Assembly: GCA_937139335.1 (NCBI GenBank)
Contig: CAKZPN010000001.1
Span: 1-56,904, forward strand
Direction: 5' to 3'
DNA from: an uncultured Roseicyclus sp.
Lineage (GTDB): Bacteria; Pseudomonadota; Alphaproteobacteria; Rhodobacterales; Rhodobacteraceae
Length of the DNA stretch: 56,904 bases
Below the pieces are notes generated by a model. That model saw only the letters and a list, made by a program, of their open reading frames with translations. It ran no database searches and was not told the DNA's origin. The stretch's first letter is position 1. Each line of letters begins with the position of its first letter. The position numbers and the translations under genes are program-made. Positions 26,567-36,756 of the stretch are shown piece by piece.

Positions 26567-27447
26567 CTCGATCCGCCTTCGTCGCCCTCGTCACCTGTTC
26601 CAACGATGACGAGACCGTCAATTTCGAGGCCACCCGTGCGCAGGTGCGCCGCCAGATCGCCGCCGGCAACAACATCATGTGCGCCGGAACGAACGGCGAT
26701 TTCTCGGCCCTGACCTTCGACGAAAAGGTGCAACTCTGCGGCGAGGTCGTGGACGAGGTCGCCGGCCGCGCCCAGGTCATCGTGAACGCGGGCATGCCCG
26801 CCACCTTCGAGACGGTCCTGCTTGCCCGCGCCTTCGACAAGATCGGCGTCGATGGCATCGCGGTTATCACGCCCTTCTTCATAGAGTGCACCCAAGACGG
26901 GCTGGAGCGGCATTTCTCGACCGTCGCCGACGCAGTGGAAACCCCGGTCTACCTCTATGACATCCCGGCGCGCACGCAAAACCACATCGAACCCGACACC
27001 GCCCGCCGCCTGGCCGCGCATGGCAACATCGCGGGCATCAAGGATTCCGGCGGCGCGCAGGACACGCTTGCGGCTTATCTTGCCGTCGGCCGCGAGACGG
27101 AAGGGTTCGACGTCTACTCCGGGCCGGACCACCTCGTGCACTGGTCGCTGCAGAACGGGGCTGCAGGCTGCATCTCGGGCCTGGGCAACGTGATGCCGGA
27201 GGTCCTGGCGCGGATCATCAGCTGCTTCAACGCGGGCGACGAAGCCGGCGCGGCGGCGGCGCAAGAGACTTACGGCAGCTTCCGCAAGGATCTCTACGGC
27301 CTCGGCTATCCGCCCGCATTGGTGAAGCGCGCGCTCTACGTGATGGACCCCACCGTCGGTGCCTCGCGGCAACCCGCCCTACTGCCCGACGCGGAGCAGG
27401 ACCGCAAGATCGCCGACATCCTGCGCAAATACGCGATGACCTCATGA
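26563..27447 (+). CDS. Dihydrodipicolinate synthase (DapA) family lyase
   Basis: The 294-residue TIM-barrel aldolase keeps the Schiff-base lysine in GIKDSGG (Lys160) and the tyrosine in YLYDIPA (Tyr132). The GTTGE motif is altered to GTNGDF. Family members cleave or form bonds next to 2-oxo acids (dipicolinate precursors, KDG, N-acetylneuraminate, hydroxyproline derivatives). Its place between a carboxylate transporter and a 2-hydroxyacid dehydrogenase points to catabolism rather than lysine synthesis. It overlaps tctA and the next gene by ATGA. Confidence 0.85.
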   Translation: MTRSAFVALVTCSNDDETVNFEATRAQVRRQIAAGNNIMCAGTNGDFSALTFDEKVQLCGEVVDEVAGRAQVIVNAGMPATFETVLLARAFDKIGVDGIAVITPFFIECTQDGLERHFSTVADAVETPVYLYDIPARTQNHIEPDTARRLAAHGNIAGIKDSGGAQDTLAAYLAVGRETEGFDVYSGPDHLVHWSLQNGAAGCISGLGNVMPEVLARIISCFNAGDEAGAAAAQETYGSFRKDLYGLGYPPALVKRALYVMDPTVGASRQPALLPDAEQDRKIADILRKYAMTS

Positions 27448-28426
27448 CGGTGATCGTCACGACCTCGCCGGGGTTCGGCAAGCACGGGCGCGTTCCGGAC
27501 CTGATCGCCCGCAAGGGCTGGGAGCTTGTTCGCTGCACCGACCCCGACCGGGCCGACGGCGGGCTGTCCGAGCATATCGGGCGGGCCGACGCGCTGGTTG
27601 TCGGCCTGATCGGCGTGACCGAGGAGACGCTTGCCGGAGCCTCAGCCCTCAAGGGCGTGCTCAAGCACGGCGTCGGCGTCGACAACATCGACGTTTCGGC
27701 TTGCACCGCACACGGCCTCCCGGTGACGAACACGCCTGGCGCCAACGCGGGTGCGGTGGCGGAACTGGCGCTCGGGCTGATGTTCGCGCTCGCGCGCAAC
27801 ATCCCGCGCGGGCATGCCTCGGTGGTCTCGGGCGGCTGGGACCGGCAGGTGGGGACAGAGCTGTCGGGCAAGACGCTCGGCATTGTCGGCCTCGGCAACA
27901 TCGGCCGCCGCCTCGCGCTGATGGCACGCGGGCTGGGCCTGAGCGTGATCGCGACCGACCCCTATGCCGACAAGGCGTTCGCCACCTCGCACGACATCGA
28001 TCTGATGGACCTCGACGTGCTTCTGGCGCAGGCCGACTACGTGTCGCTGCACGTCTTCGGCGGCAGTGACAACGCGGCGCTGATCGACGCGCGGCGGCTG
28101 GCGCTGATGAAGCCGACCGCCTGCCTGCTCAACCTCGCGCGCGGCGAAGTCGTGGACATGGACGCGCTGGCCGATGCGCTGGACCGCAACCGGCTCGGCG
28201 GCGCGGCGCTCGACGCCTACGTGAGCGAACCGCCCGACATCTCGCACCGGCTTTTTTCTCACTCCCGCGTGGTCTGCATGCCGCATTCCGGCGCGGACAC
28301 CGCCGAGGCGGTCGAAAACGTCGGCCTCATGGTGGTCGAGGATATCGAAACGCTGCTGTCGGGCGGCATGCCCGCCCGCTGTCTCAATGCCGCCGACCTC
28401 GGCATCGCGAAAAAGGATACCGCCTC

Positions 28427-28430
<4 letters not shown>
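27444..28430 (+). CDS. D-isomer-specific 2-hydroxyacid dehydrogenase (SerA-like)
   Basis: The 328-residue oxidoreductase has the Rossmann motif [12 protein letters not shown] followed by an Asp-bearing loop (ATDPY) for NAD, and the catalytic triad: Arg in NLARGEVVD, Glu in YVSEPPD and His in MPHSGADT. It interconverts a 2-hydroxy acid and its 2-oxo acid. Coupled by ATGA to the DapA-like gene and by GTGA to the PdxA-like gene, it most likely oxidises an imported hydroxy acid or reduces the 2-oxo product of the lyase. Confidence 0.88.
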
Positions 28431-29401
<971 letters not shown>

Positions 29402-29411
29402 CTCCGTCCGG

Positions 29412-30131
29412 TCATTTCATCCTGAGATCGAGCACACCGCTGCCAAAAAGTCGGTCGCGCGAATGTTCGAGATGCGCCCGCATCAGGTCGCGCGCAGTCG
29501 CGCCCTGACGCAGGCGGACCGCATCGAAAATGCCGGAATGCTCCTCGAACACGTCCCTGAGTTCGCGGGTCCCGGTGCTCATCAGGGCCTGCCCGTGCAT
29601 CTTCATCCCGACGTGGATGTGTTCGCGAAGCGCCCGCATCGCCGCCTCGAAATACTGGTTGTTCGTCGCCCCGGCGATGGCGACGTGGAACGAGAAATCG
29701 GCGTCCTCGCGATGCTGTTGCGACCCGGTCGCGGCGCGCAGGAGGTTCAGGGCCTCCTCGATGCGGGCAAGCGCGACCGCGTTATGACGTTCGGCGGCCA
29801 GCGCCGCCGCCTCGGACTCCAGGTTGATGCGGAACTCGTAGCAGCGCTGGATGTCCGCGAGCGTTTCCACACGTGAAAATCCGACCGGCGAACTTTGCGG
29901 CGCTCGCACGTAGCTGCCCGCGCCTTGCCGCGAGTAGATCAGACCTTCCTCGCGCAGCCGGTCCATCGCGGCCCTAAGGACCGGGCGGGACACGCCGAAT
30001 TCTTCGGAAAGTTTAAGTTCGGGCGGCAGGCGTTCATTCGGCGCGTAGTCGCCGTTCGAGATTCGGCTGAACAGGCTGTGGTAGATCCGATCAGCCAGCG
30101 AGCCACGTCGTTTCGGAATGATGGTTGTCAT
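29412..30131 (-). CDS. GntR family regulator, FadR/FCD type
   Basis: The 239-residue regulator has an N-terminal winged helix (ELKLSEEFGVSRPVLRAAMDRLREEGLIYSRQGAGSYV, about residues 38-78) and an all-helical FCD ligand domain with candidate metal residues in DADFSFHVAIAG and EEHSGIFDAV. FCD regulators usually bind carboxylates. It converges on pdxA2 (10 bases between stops) and is coupled by ATGA with the acid-sugar kinase transcribed before it. It probably controls the TctBCA operon and itself. Confidence 0.88.
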   Translation of the reverse strand: MTTIIPKRRGSLADRIYHSLFSRISNGDYAPNERLPPELKLSEEFGVSRPVLRAAMDRLREEGLIYSRQGAGSYVRAPQSSPVGFSRVETLADIQRCYEFRINLESEAAALAAERHNAVALARIEEALNLLRAATGSQQHREDADFSFHVAIAGATNNQYFEAAMRALREHIHVGMKMHGQALMSTGTRELRDVFEEHSGIFDAVRLRQGATARDLMRAHLEHSRDRLFGSGVLDLRMK

Positions 30132-31177
30132 GGTCTGCCCCTAGTTTGGTGCCGATCCGCTACCGCATCTGCTCCTGCAAAGAGGCGCGCCAACGTGTCC
30201 CGTGGACCAAATCCACCCGACTTTGTGACAATCACAAGTCCAGGTCGACCTGTCAGGGCGCGGGCTGAAGGCACGCCCGGAAGACACTCGCCCTCGACCT
30301 CCAACAGGTCAATGCCGAGGCGCTGGATGATCTCGGCGGCGGTTTCCCCCCCACATGCAAACAGCGTGCGCGGGCAGATTCTTGCGACAAGTTGCGCAAT
30401 CCCGTCCGCAAGCTGTCGTCCTGCATGGTCGGCGGTCTGATTGCTTCCGCCATCGGTCATCTGCACCACGAAACTAGTGGATCCTTCGACCACGGGAACG
30501 ATACCATCAGGCGCCGCGACCACGGGGATCCCTCCGATAGCATCGACTTGCACCAAGGTGATGGGATCACGAGAGCCGATGGCCAAGAGAACTGGCTCAG
30601 ACGGTATGATCGGTCGAAACGAGGCAAGAGGGACAAGCTGGCGTGCCACTGCCTCGGCAAGCCCCGAGGCCCCAATCAAAAGAACGCCACGAAGATCGTC
30701 CGGCAACGCCGCATCGATGTCGCCATCCGATTGAATGTCCGGAATTATTGCGGGCAGTCCGATCCGCGGTGCGATCGATACGGGATGGGACACTCCGGTG
30801 CCAGTGAGCGCGCCACTGAGAACCACGCGCCCCAGCGTCGGAATGGCGGGGCATGCGATTGCCTGCCGGTGTTCGATGTTGAGAGCCTGAAGCTCTTCTG
30901 AGATATGCCCCTTCAGGCGGCTATCTATTTTCTTGAAGATTATGCCGCGAAAATCTTTGATCACGTCTCTGACAAGCCCTACGCGTTCGATCGCCTCGCG
31001 GACCGGCACCTCACGGCTGTTCGTCGAGACCGCGACCACCTGCGCACCTGACGCAAGCGCCGCCGGCAGAGCGGCGGAGCCGACTGCGACCACCGTTCGG
31101 CACCCACGCTTTGCGAACGAAACTGAACTATCCATCGCCCCGGTCAAATCGTCGGCTATGATCACGATGTCTGGCAT
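30128..31177 (-). CDS. Four-carbon acid sugar kinase family protein (DUF1537)
   Basis: The 349-residue kinase has the family N-terminus (IIADDLTGAMDSSVSFAKRG), the FKKIDSRLKGHISEEL motif, and the C-terminal nucleotide site ACGGETAAEIIQRL with VTKSGGFGPRDTL. DUF1537 kinases phosphorylate threonate, erythronate and related acid sugars. The protein is shorter than the usual 400-430 residues, mostly in the linker between the two domains, but both domains look intact. ATG 31177 starts at the family N-terminus; an in-frame TTG at 31210 is less likely. Its product would be the substrate of the PdxA2-type enzyme. Confidence 0.85.
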   Translation of the reverse strand: MPDIVIIADDLTGAMDSSVSFAKRGCRTVVAVGSAALPAALASGAQVVAVSTNSREVPVREAIERVGLVRDVIKDFRGIIFKKIDSRLKGHISEELQALNIEHRQAIACPAIPTLGRVVLSGALTGTGVSHPVSIAPRIGLPAIIPDIQSDGDIDAALPDDLRGVLLIGASGLAEAVARQLVPLASFRPIIPSEPVLLAIGSRDPITLVQVDAIGGIPVVAAPDGIVPVVEGSTSFVVQMTDGGSNQTADHAGRQLADGIAQLVARICPRTLFACGGETAAEIIQRLGIDLLEVEGECLPGVPSARALTGRPGLVIVTKSGGFGPRDTLARLFAGADAVADRHQTRGRP

Positions 31178-31408
31178 TGTGAGACGAACTTCTTTTCGAA
31201 CTGCTTGCAAAATTTGTAACTGATAGACAGGAGCGATTGAAGCTAGAAATCTGAAAAATAGGCATTTTGAACGTCCTTTCTGACATGACAGGTTTCGTTC
31301 AGGGCTCCAGTGGCGGTGGGCGCAGATCCTTCAATCACGCCCTGCAATGGCGCGCATGGATGACCAGGGTGGAGCGATTCAGGAGAGACTTGCCCGACCC
31401 CGCTCCTG
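31178..31408. other. Upstream region of the acid-sugar kinase
   Basis: The AT-rich part next to the kinase (about 31200-31275) probably holds its promoter on the minus strand; no clear boxes were found. No gene is supported between here and the IS3-type remnant starting at about 31409. Confidence 0.4.
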
Positions 31409-31800
31409 TGAACCACGCCGGGTTTGCCGGAGGCTGATTACGGTTAATTACGCTGCCATGGGTTCGGTCTCTAGAGCAGCGTCGCAGATCGGCTCGACCC
31501 CGTGCGCATCCCGATGCGTGTCAATCAAACCCACTATCACTTCGACCGGCGGTCGAGCCCCGCCATCGCAAAATATGCGCTCACGATAGCCTCGGACCAA
31601 TGGCGGACAAAGGCTCGCCCTTGAGCGGGACCGCGTTCGCCTGGCGCAGCTCCCGGTGCTCGCGTTCCAGCGCCTTCATGCGGTCGGCCATCTCGGTGGA
31701 GATGCCCACGTGCCAGCCGCTGTTGATCTCGACCTTCTTGACTCGGTCGTTCAGAATCTTGGGCGTGCAACCACATCAACCAAGAACGCAGCCTCTCCGA
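31409..31800 (-). mobile_element. Internally deleted IS3-family insertion sequence
   Basis: On the minus strand the C-terminal part of an IS3 OrfA is readable (WHVGISTEMADRMKALERE, then a frame change, then AYFAMAGLDRRSK). It is followed by the start of OrfB (IVGLIDTHRDAHGVEPICDA), which breaks off after about 30 residues. The left edge at 31409-31435 (TGAACCACGCCGGGTTTGCC and on) resembles an IS3-type terminal repeat. Most of OrfB and the 5' part of OrfA are missing, so the element is dead. It sits between the acid-sugar kinase and the M24 gene at 31840. Confidence 0.7.
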
Positions 31801-31839
31801 GCGCAACTCCGGCAGTTGGCGGCCCGGTCGCAATCTCTG

Positions 31840-33054
31840 TTACAGGCGCCAGAGTTGCAGCGCCAAGCTGCTGAAGGTCTCGACCGCGTTGCCCTCTTCA
31901 CCGATGGCGAATGTCTGCCCCACGCCGGCGGCGAGGCCGGTGGCGACATCCGGGATCATGATATGGACGAAAAACACCATTCCCGGTTCCAGAACCAGCG
32001 GGTTGCCGCTGTAGATCATCGGCGGCACGTCCATCCAAGTCGGCTTGAAAGTGCAGCCAAGAGCGTAGCCGCAGGCGGCGTAGCGCGCTTTGGCGAAACC
32101 CGCACTGTCGAGAATGCGGCGGTGGATGTCGTCGAGCTTTCCGAGTTCGACGCCCGAGCGCGCCGCGTCCTTCACCTGCGTCAGTGTGTCGATGGCGACA
32201 TCCATCTGGGCCTGCTGCCGCGAGTCGGGGCGCCCAGTGACGGCCGTGTGCTCCACGACGACATGGTAGCGGCAGGCTGAGCCCGCCAGTTCGACGAGGA
32301 CCTGGTCGTTCGCCTCCAGCCGCCGCGGCCCGCCCATGCCGCGCCCGAAGAGCGCACGCGGTCCAACGTTGAGCAGCGGCCCGCCAGACGGCATGTCCGC
32401 GCCGGCGGCCAGCTGCGCGGTAACAGCTGCGCCTGACATGGCGGTGTCGAAGACGCCGGGCTTTCCGGCCTCGAAGGCGGCGGTGACCCCGATGTCGGCA
32501 AGTTGGCCTGCGGCGCGGGTCATCTCCAGTTCAGCGGGCGATTTCACCAGCCGCAGCCGTCGCACGACATGCGAGGCATCGACCAATGTCACCGCGTCCG
32601 ACAGGTTGGCCTCCACCCGTCGCCAGTTAGTGACGGTCAGCCCGTGGCCATCCATCTCGACCCCGACGCGACCCCCGGAAACGCCCAGCTCGCGCAGAAT
32701 GGCCGTCAGTTCCGCCGTGGGATCGGCGTCCTCGGCGTTGAGCCAGATCCGAACGTCGTCGTAGAGCGACGCGACCTCCGCCTGGCGCTTGTCGGGCGTA
32801 CGCGTCAGAAGAACCGTCCGCTCCTCGCCCGCGGCAATGATACCGACCTGGAAGAACACGTAGCCGACGGAGTCGAACCCGGTGAGATAATAGTGGCTTT
32901 CCTGCGAGAACACGAGAAGCGCGTCGAGGTCTTCTTCGGCCAGCCGACGGCGGGCGCGGGCCAGCCGCGAGCGGTACTCGGGTTCGGGAAAGCGCAGAGC
33001 GACGTCGCGTCCGCTAGCAGTACGGCCCGCAAACTCTCGGTCGAGGGCGATCAT
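31840..33054 (-). CDS. Creatinase-fold (M24-like) hydrolase, paralogue 1
   Basis: The 404-residue protein has the creatinase N-terminal domain (VFSQESHYYLTGFDS, about 35-170) and the pita-bread C-terminal domain (about 175-395). In true M24 metallopeptidases the metal site uses two Asp, one His and two Glu. Here the first Asp position reads VELAGSACRYH (Glu255, His264) and the second Asp is absent, so a metal-free creatinase or ectoine-hydrolase-like mechanism is more likely. The stretch before it, GPRALFGRGMGG, lacks the His found in other members. Its start overlaps the stop of the M20 gene (ATGA). It is the last gene of a seven-gene minus-strand operon and is clearly paralogous to the first one (39326-40483). 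Confidence 0.83.
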   Translation of the reverse strand: MIALDREFAGRTASGRDVALRFPEPEYRSRLARARRRLAEEDLDALLVFSQESHYYLTGFDSVGYVFFQVGIIAAGEERTVLLTRTPDKRQAEVASLYDDVRIWLNAEDADPTAELTAILRELGVSGGRVGVEMDGHGLTVTNWRRVEANLSDAVTLVDASHVVRRLRLVKSPAELEMTRAAGQLADIGVTAAFEAGKPGVFDTAMSGAAVTAQLAAGADMPSGGPLLNVGPRALFGRGMGGPRRLEANDQVLVELAGSACRYHVVVEHTAVTGRPDSRQQAQMDVAIDTLTQVKDAARSGVELGKLDDIHRRILDSAGFAKARYAACGYALGCTFKPTWMDVPPMIYSGNPLVLEPGMVFFVHIMIPDVATGLAAGVGQTFAIGEEGNAVETFSSLALQLWRL

Positions 33055-34277
33055 TCGTCGATTTCGCAGATGGTGCAGATGGTGAGCAGGTAGATGCGGA
33101 TGCAATCGAGATAGTCCGCGATTTCCACCCGTTCGTCGGGCATGGTGTTGTATTTGCCGCCCGGTCCGCAAACCACGCCGGTCATGCCGCCGAGCGCGTA
33201 GAGATGCCCCGCGTCCGTGCCGAAGAACCCGGGCGGCGTGATCGCTCCCGTCGGCTGGTCCGCACCGCGCACCGCCTTGTAGGCCGCATTCAGGGCGACC
33301 ACGATCGGGCTGTCCTTAGCGACCTGGAAGGCGGGCATGATCGGGCGGCCTTCCGACACTTCCGAGCGGACGCTGGCTTTCAGCCCCGGGCGGCGGGCGC
33401 AGAGCCCGTCCAGCACCTTGCGCATGTCGGCCAGCGCGGTCTCCTGCGACTGGCCGGGCCCGTAGCGCCCCGAGCCCTTGAGGCGGACAAAATCGGCCAC
33501 CTGCGGCGGTCGCCATTCATGCAGGTCGCGCCCCAGCGCACCATGGATCACACCGACATGGACCCGATTGATCGAGCGGTGCTCCTCGGTCGGCGCGTCC
33601 GAGAAGGTGAGGTCGGTCAGCTCCGGTACCAGTTCGCAGGCGGCGAGGATGGCATCTACGGCCTCTTCCCGCTTCGACAGGTGGCGCGTCACGCCCTCCA
33701 ACTCGATGACGAAGGTAAAGGCCTCCGCGTGCATGGTGATGGCTTGGAGATCCGATGGCTCGGAGTTGATGAAGTAATCCGCGCGCAGCCCAGCCTTGAC
33801 CGCCGCGTGGGTGCCAACCCCGCCCTGCAGTTCGCCGATCACGAAGGTCAGGATCACGTCGCCCTTAAGCCGGATGCCCTGCTCGATCAGGGTCCGCACC
33901 GCACAGAGATACGAGGCGTCACCGGCCTTCATGTTCGACACGCCGATGCCGTAGATGAACTCCTCGTCGATCAACCCGCCCCAGGGATCGACCGTCCAAC
34001 CCTCGGTCGCCGGATTGGTGTCGAGGTGACCGTTGAAGAGCAGGCTTTGGCCGCCGCCGGTGCCGCGCCAGATGCCGATGGCGTTCACGCGCTCGCCTTC
34101 CACGGGCATCAGGTAGGCCTCGTCGAAGCCGAGCTCTTCCATCACCCGCACCATGTGTTCTGCCAGCACCCTTTCGCCCGGTGTCTCGGAGTAGGACTTG
34201 TGGCGCACCATCTGGGCGAGGGTATCGAGGCACGCGGCCTCGTCGATGGTCCTTGCCAGGGCAAGCGGATCGGTCAT
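33051..34277 (-). CDS. M20 family hydrolase (ArgE/DapE-like)
   Basis: The 408-residue protein has the M20 layout: LLFNGHLDTNPA (His and Asp ligands), a GVSNMKAGDASYL segment replacing the usual GRGxxDMK, INSEPSD, and a C-terminal FGTDAGHLYALGG with the last His. The catalytic pair normally written DEE reads IGELQGG, retaining one Glu only. This may mark a distinct subfamily with altered metal binding. Members remove acyl groups or cleave dipeptides. It overlaps its neighbours by four bases on both sides, between the dual ATPase gene and M24 paralogue 1, and probably acts on the imported substrate. Confidence 0.8.
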   Translation of the reverse strand: MTDPLALARTIDEAACLDTLAQMVRHKSYSETPGERVLAEHMVRVMEELGFDEAYLMPVEGERVNAIGIWRGTGGGQSLLFNGHLDTNPATEGWTVDPWGGLIDEEFIYGIGVSNMKAGDASYLCAVRTLIEQGIRLKGDVILTFVIGELQGGVGTHAAVKAGLRADYFINSEPSDLQAITMHAEAFTFVIELEGVTRHLSKREEAVDAILAACELVPELTDLTFSDAPTEEHRSINRVHVGVIHGALGRDLHEWRPPQVADFVRLKGSGRYGPGQSQETALADMRKVLDGLCARRPGLKASVRSEVSEGRPIMPAFQVAKDSPIVVALNAAYKAVRGADQPTGAITPPGFFGTDAGHLYALGGMTGVVCGPGGKYNTMPDERVEIADYLDCIRIYLLTICTICEIDE

Positions 34278-35938
34278 TGCAGTAGTCCCTCTGTGGTCGT
34301 GGGATGGGCCGGGCGTGCGAGCACTGGCACGGCATTGATCAGGTCCTGCGTGTAGGCGGCCCGGTCGGGCTGTTCGGTGTTCTCGGTGGCGAAACTTTCC
34401 ACCACCGCGCCGTCGCGCATCACCACAATTCGATGGGCCAGTTGCCGGACGAGGTTCAGGTCGTGGGTGATGAAGATGCAGGCCGCGCCGCTGCGCGCCT
34501 GCAGGTCGACCAGCAGCCGCGCCATCGCGGCCTGCACGGACACGTCGAGCGAGGCGGTGATCTCGTCGCAGATTACCAGCTTCGGTTCGGCTGCAAAGGC
34601 ACGCGCGATGGCCACCCGCTGTTTCTGCCCACCCGACAACTGGTGCGGATAGCGACTGGCGAACTCGCGAGGCAGCAGCACCATTTCCAGCAACTCGGCC
34701 ACCCGCTCAGCGACCTGCGCGCCCGGCACAAGCTTGTAGAGGCGCAGGGGTCGGGCGAGGATCCGGCCGATAGTTTCACGGGGGTTCAGGCTGCCGTCCG
34801 GGTGCTGGAACACGATCTGGACCTGGCGGCGATACTCGCGGTCGAAATCGCGCGCTGCGTCATAGCGTTTCCCGTCGAAGGTGATGCTGCCCTCGAACGG
34901 ATGCAGCCCTGTTGCGGCCTTGGCGATGGTCGACTTGCCCGATCCGCTTTCACCGACCACGCCCAGAAGCTCCCCGGGCTTTACCGAAAACGAGATGTTA
35001 CGCGCGCCGTAGAGCGCCTTGGTCCCGGGCTCCAGCAGGCGGGTCAGAAGCGTGGGCGCGTAGTAGCACACCCCCACGTTGTCGAGCGTCATGAGCGGCA
35101 CGTCTTCGCCCGGCGCGGCGTCGGTCAGTCGGTCCTGAGGGCGGGGCAGGGCGGCCAACAGGCGCTGTGTGTAGGCGTGAGCTGGGGCGTCGAATACCGT
35201 CGCGACATCGCCCTGTTCAACGATCTCGCCCTGGTAGAGCACCGACACGGTGTCCGCGACCCGCGACACCAGCCCGAGGTCGTGGGAGATGTACAGCGCG
35301 GCGACGCCTGTTTCCTCGCGCAGCTTGAGGAACAGCTCGATGATCTGGTTGGCGGTCAGGATGTCCAGCGCGGTGGTCGGCTCGTCGAAGATGATGAGTT
35401 CGGGATTGCAGGCAATGGCGGTCGCGATAATGACCCGTTGCTTTTCGCCGCCCGACGCCTCGTGCGGATAGCGCCTCATCATCGCCGCCGGATTGCGGAT
35501 GCCGGTGCGCTCCAGCGCCGCTTCCGCCTCCCGGCTCGCGTCCGCCGGCGACATGCCGCGATGGCGCCGCAGGACTTCGATCACCTGATCGCCCAGTGTC
35601 ATCGAGGGGTTCAGCGAAGAACTCGGGTCTTGGTAGACCATCGCCACCCGCCGGCCGCGCACATCGGACAGGGCGGACGGGCTCTTGCCGATCATATCGT
35701 CGCCACCCAGCAGGATCGCCCCGCCTAAGTCCCGCGCATTGTCGGGCAGGTAGCGCGTGATGGCCCAGGCGAGCGTCGTCTTGCCCGAACCGCTTTCACC
35801 CACGATCGCGTGGGTCTCGCCCGGCCTGACCGACAGCGACACGTTCTTCAGTGCTTCGACAGGCCCGTTCTCGGTCTCATAGGCCATCGAATAGTTCTGA
35901 ACCTTCAGGACCGCTGCCTCCGTCCGGGATTCCGCCAT
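34274..35938 (-). CDS. Dual ATP-binding ABC protein (DppD-DppF fusion, GsiA/DdpDF-like)
   Basis: The 554-residue protein contains two complete ABC ATPase domains. The first (about 1-270) has GESGSGKT, YQDPSSSLNP, ASGGEKQR and DEPTTALD. The second (about 285-545) has GESGSGKS, FQHPDGSLNP, LSGGQKQR and DEITASLD. Fused ATPases are common in peptide, opine and glutathione importers. ATG 35938 begins the first domain; the frame is open far upstream but overlaps the permease gene. It shares one base with the permease stop codon. Confidence 0.92.
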   Translation of the reverse strand: MAESRTEAAVLKVQNYSMAYETENGPVEALKNVSLSVRPGETHAIVGESGSGKTTLAWAITRYLPDNARDLGGAILLGGDDMIGKSPSALSDVRGRRVAMVYQDPSSSLNPSMTLGDQVIEVLRRHRGMSPADASREAEAALERTGIRNPAAMMRRYPHEASGGEKQRVIIATAIACNPELIIFDEPTTALDILTANQIIELFLKLREETGVAALYISHDLGLVSRVADTVSVLYQGEIVEQGDVATVFDAPAHAYTQRLLAALPRPQDRLTDAAPGEDVPLMTLDNVGVCYYAPTLLTRLLEPGTKALYGARNISFSVKPGELLGVVGESGSGKSTIAKAATGLHPFEGSITFDGKRYDAARDFDREYRRQVQIVFQHPDGSLNPRETIGRILARPLRLYKLVPGAQVAERVAELLEMVLLPREFASRYPHQLSGGQKQRVAIARAFAAEPKLVICDEITASLDVSVQAAMARLLVDLQARSGAACIFITHDLNLVRQLAHRIVVMRDGAVVESFATENTEQPDRAAYTQDLINAVPVLARPAHPTTTEGLLQ

Positions 35939-36756
35939 CAGTGGCTCCTTTTCGGATCGAATGCGTCGCGCAGCGCGTCGCCGAACAGGTTGAAGCCCAT
36001 CGCCGTCATCGCGATCGCTATCCCGGGAATGATGACCCCCCAGGGATTGCGGAACATGAACTGGCGTGCCTCCGATACCATGAGTCCCCATTCGGTCGAG
36101 GGGGGCTGCGCCCCCAGACCCAGGAACCCGAGAGTCGCCCCGATCATGATCGCGAAGCTGACGCGGATCGTCGCCTCCACGATGATCGGTCCGATGGCGT
36201 TGGGCAGCACCTCGCGCACGACGATCCAGGCGCGGGATTCGCCTCGGGCGCGGGCTGCCAGGACATACTCGCGGGTGCGCACCGACAAGACACTCGACCG
36301 TGCGATCCGCGCCATTCCGGGCGTGAATGCCACCGCGACGGCCAGCAGCGCCTGCAGCGTCCCGCCGCCCAGGAAGGTGACGATCAAGAGCGTGAACAAA
36401 AGCTCCGGCATCGCCAGCATCCCGTCGAGGATGCGCATGATGACGCCATCCGCGCGGCCACCTGCGACGCCGGCAATGACGCCAATGATTGATCCCACCC
36501 CCACCCCCAGCGCCGTGGCGCCGAGGCCGAACAGGACTGTAGCGGGCGCTCCGTTCAGGATCCGCGACAGCAGATCGCGACCGTACTGGTCTGTACCGAG
36601 CCAATGGTCGAGGCTCGGCCCTTCCAGCCGGTTCTGGGAGTGGAACAACTGCGGGTCATATGGCGCGATCCATGGGCCCAGCAGGGCCGCGATCATCACG
36701 ATGGCCAGCAGGATCACACCCGCAACCCCGTTGGGCGACGACAGAATTTTACGCAT
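35938..36756 (-). CDS. ABC transporter permease, DppC type
   Basis: The 272-residue membrane protein has the OppC-type start (GVILLAIVMIAALLGPWIAPYDP), HWLGTDQYGRDLLSRIL, the EAA loop AARARGESRAWIVVREVLPN and the C-terminus FNLFGDALRDAFDPKRSH. It overlaps the DppB-type gene by eight bases. It is part of the second peptide-type transporter of the window, about 40 percent different at a glance from the first at 5203-6123. Confidence 0.9.
   Translation of the reverse strand: MRKILSSPNGVAGVILLAIVMIAALLGPWIAPYDPQLFHSQNRLEGPSLDHWLGTDQYGRDLLSRILNGAPATVLFGLGATALGVGVGSIIGVIAGVAGGRADGVIMRILDGMLAMPELLFTLLIVTFLGGGTLQALLAVAVAFTPGMARIARSSVLSVRTREYVLAARARGESRAWIVVREVLPNAIGPIIVEATIRVSFAIMIGATLGFLGLGAQPPSTEWGLMVSEARQFMFRNPWGVIIPGIAIAMTAMGFNLFGDALRDAFDPKRSH

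Noticed and set aside
31347..31589. An 80-codon plus-strand frame in the IS3 remnant region
   Set aside because: The recognisable coding signal is on the minus strand (OrfA and OrfB pieces); the plus frame is a shadow.
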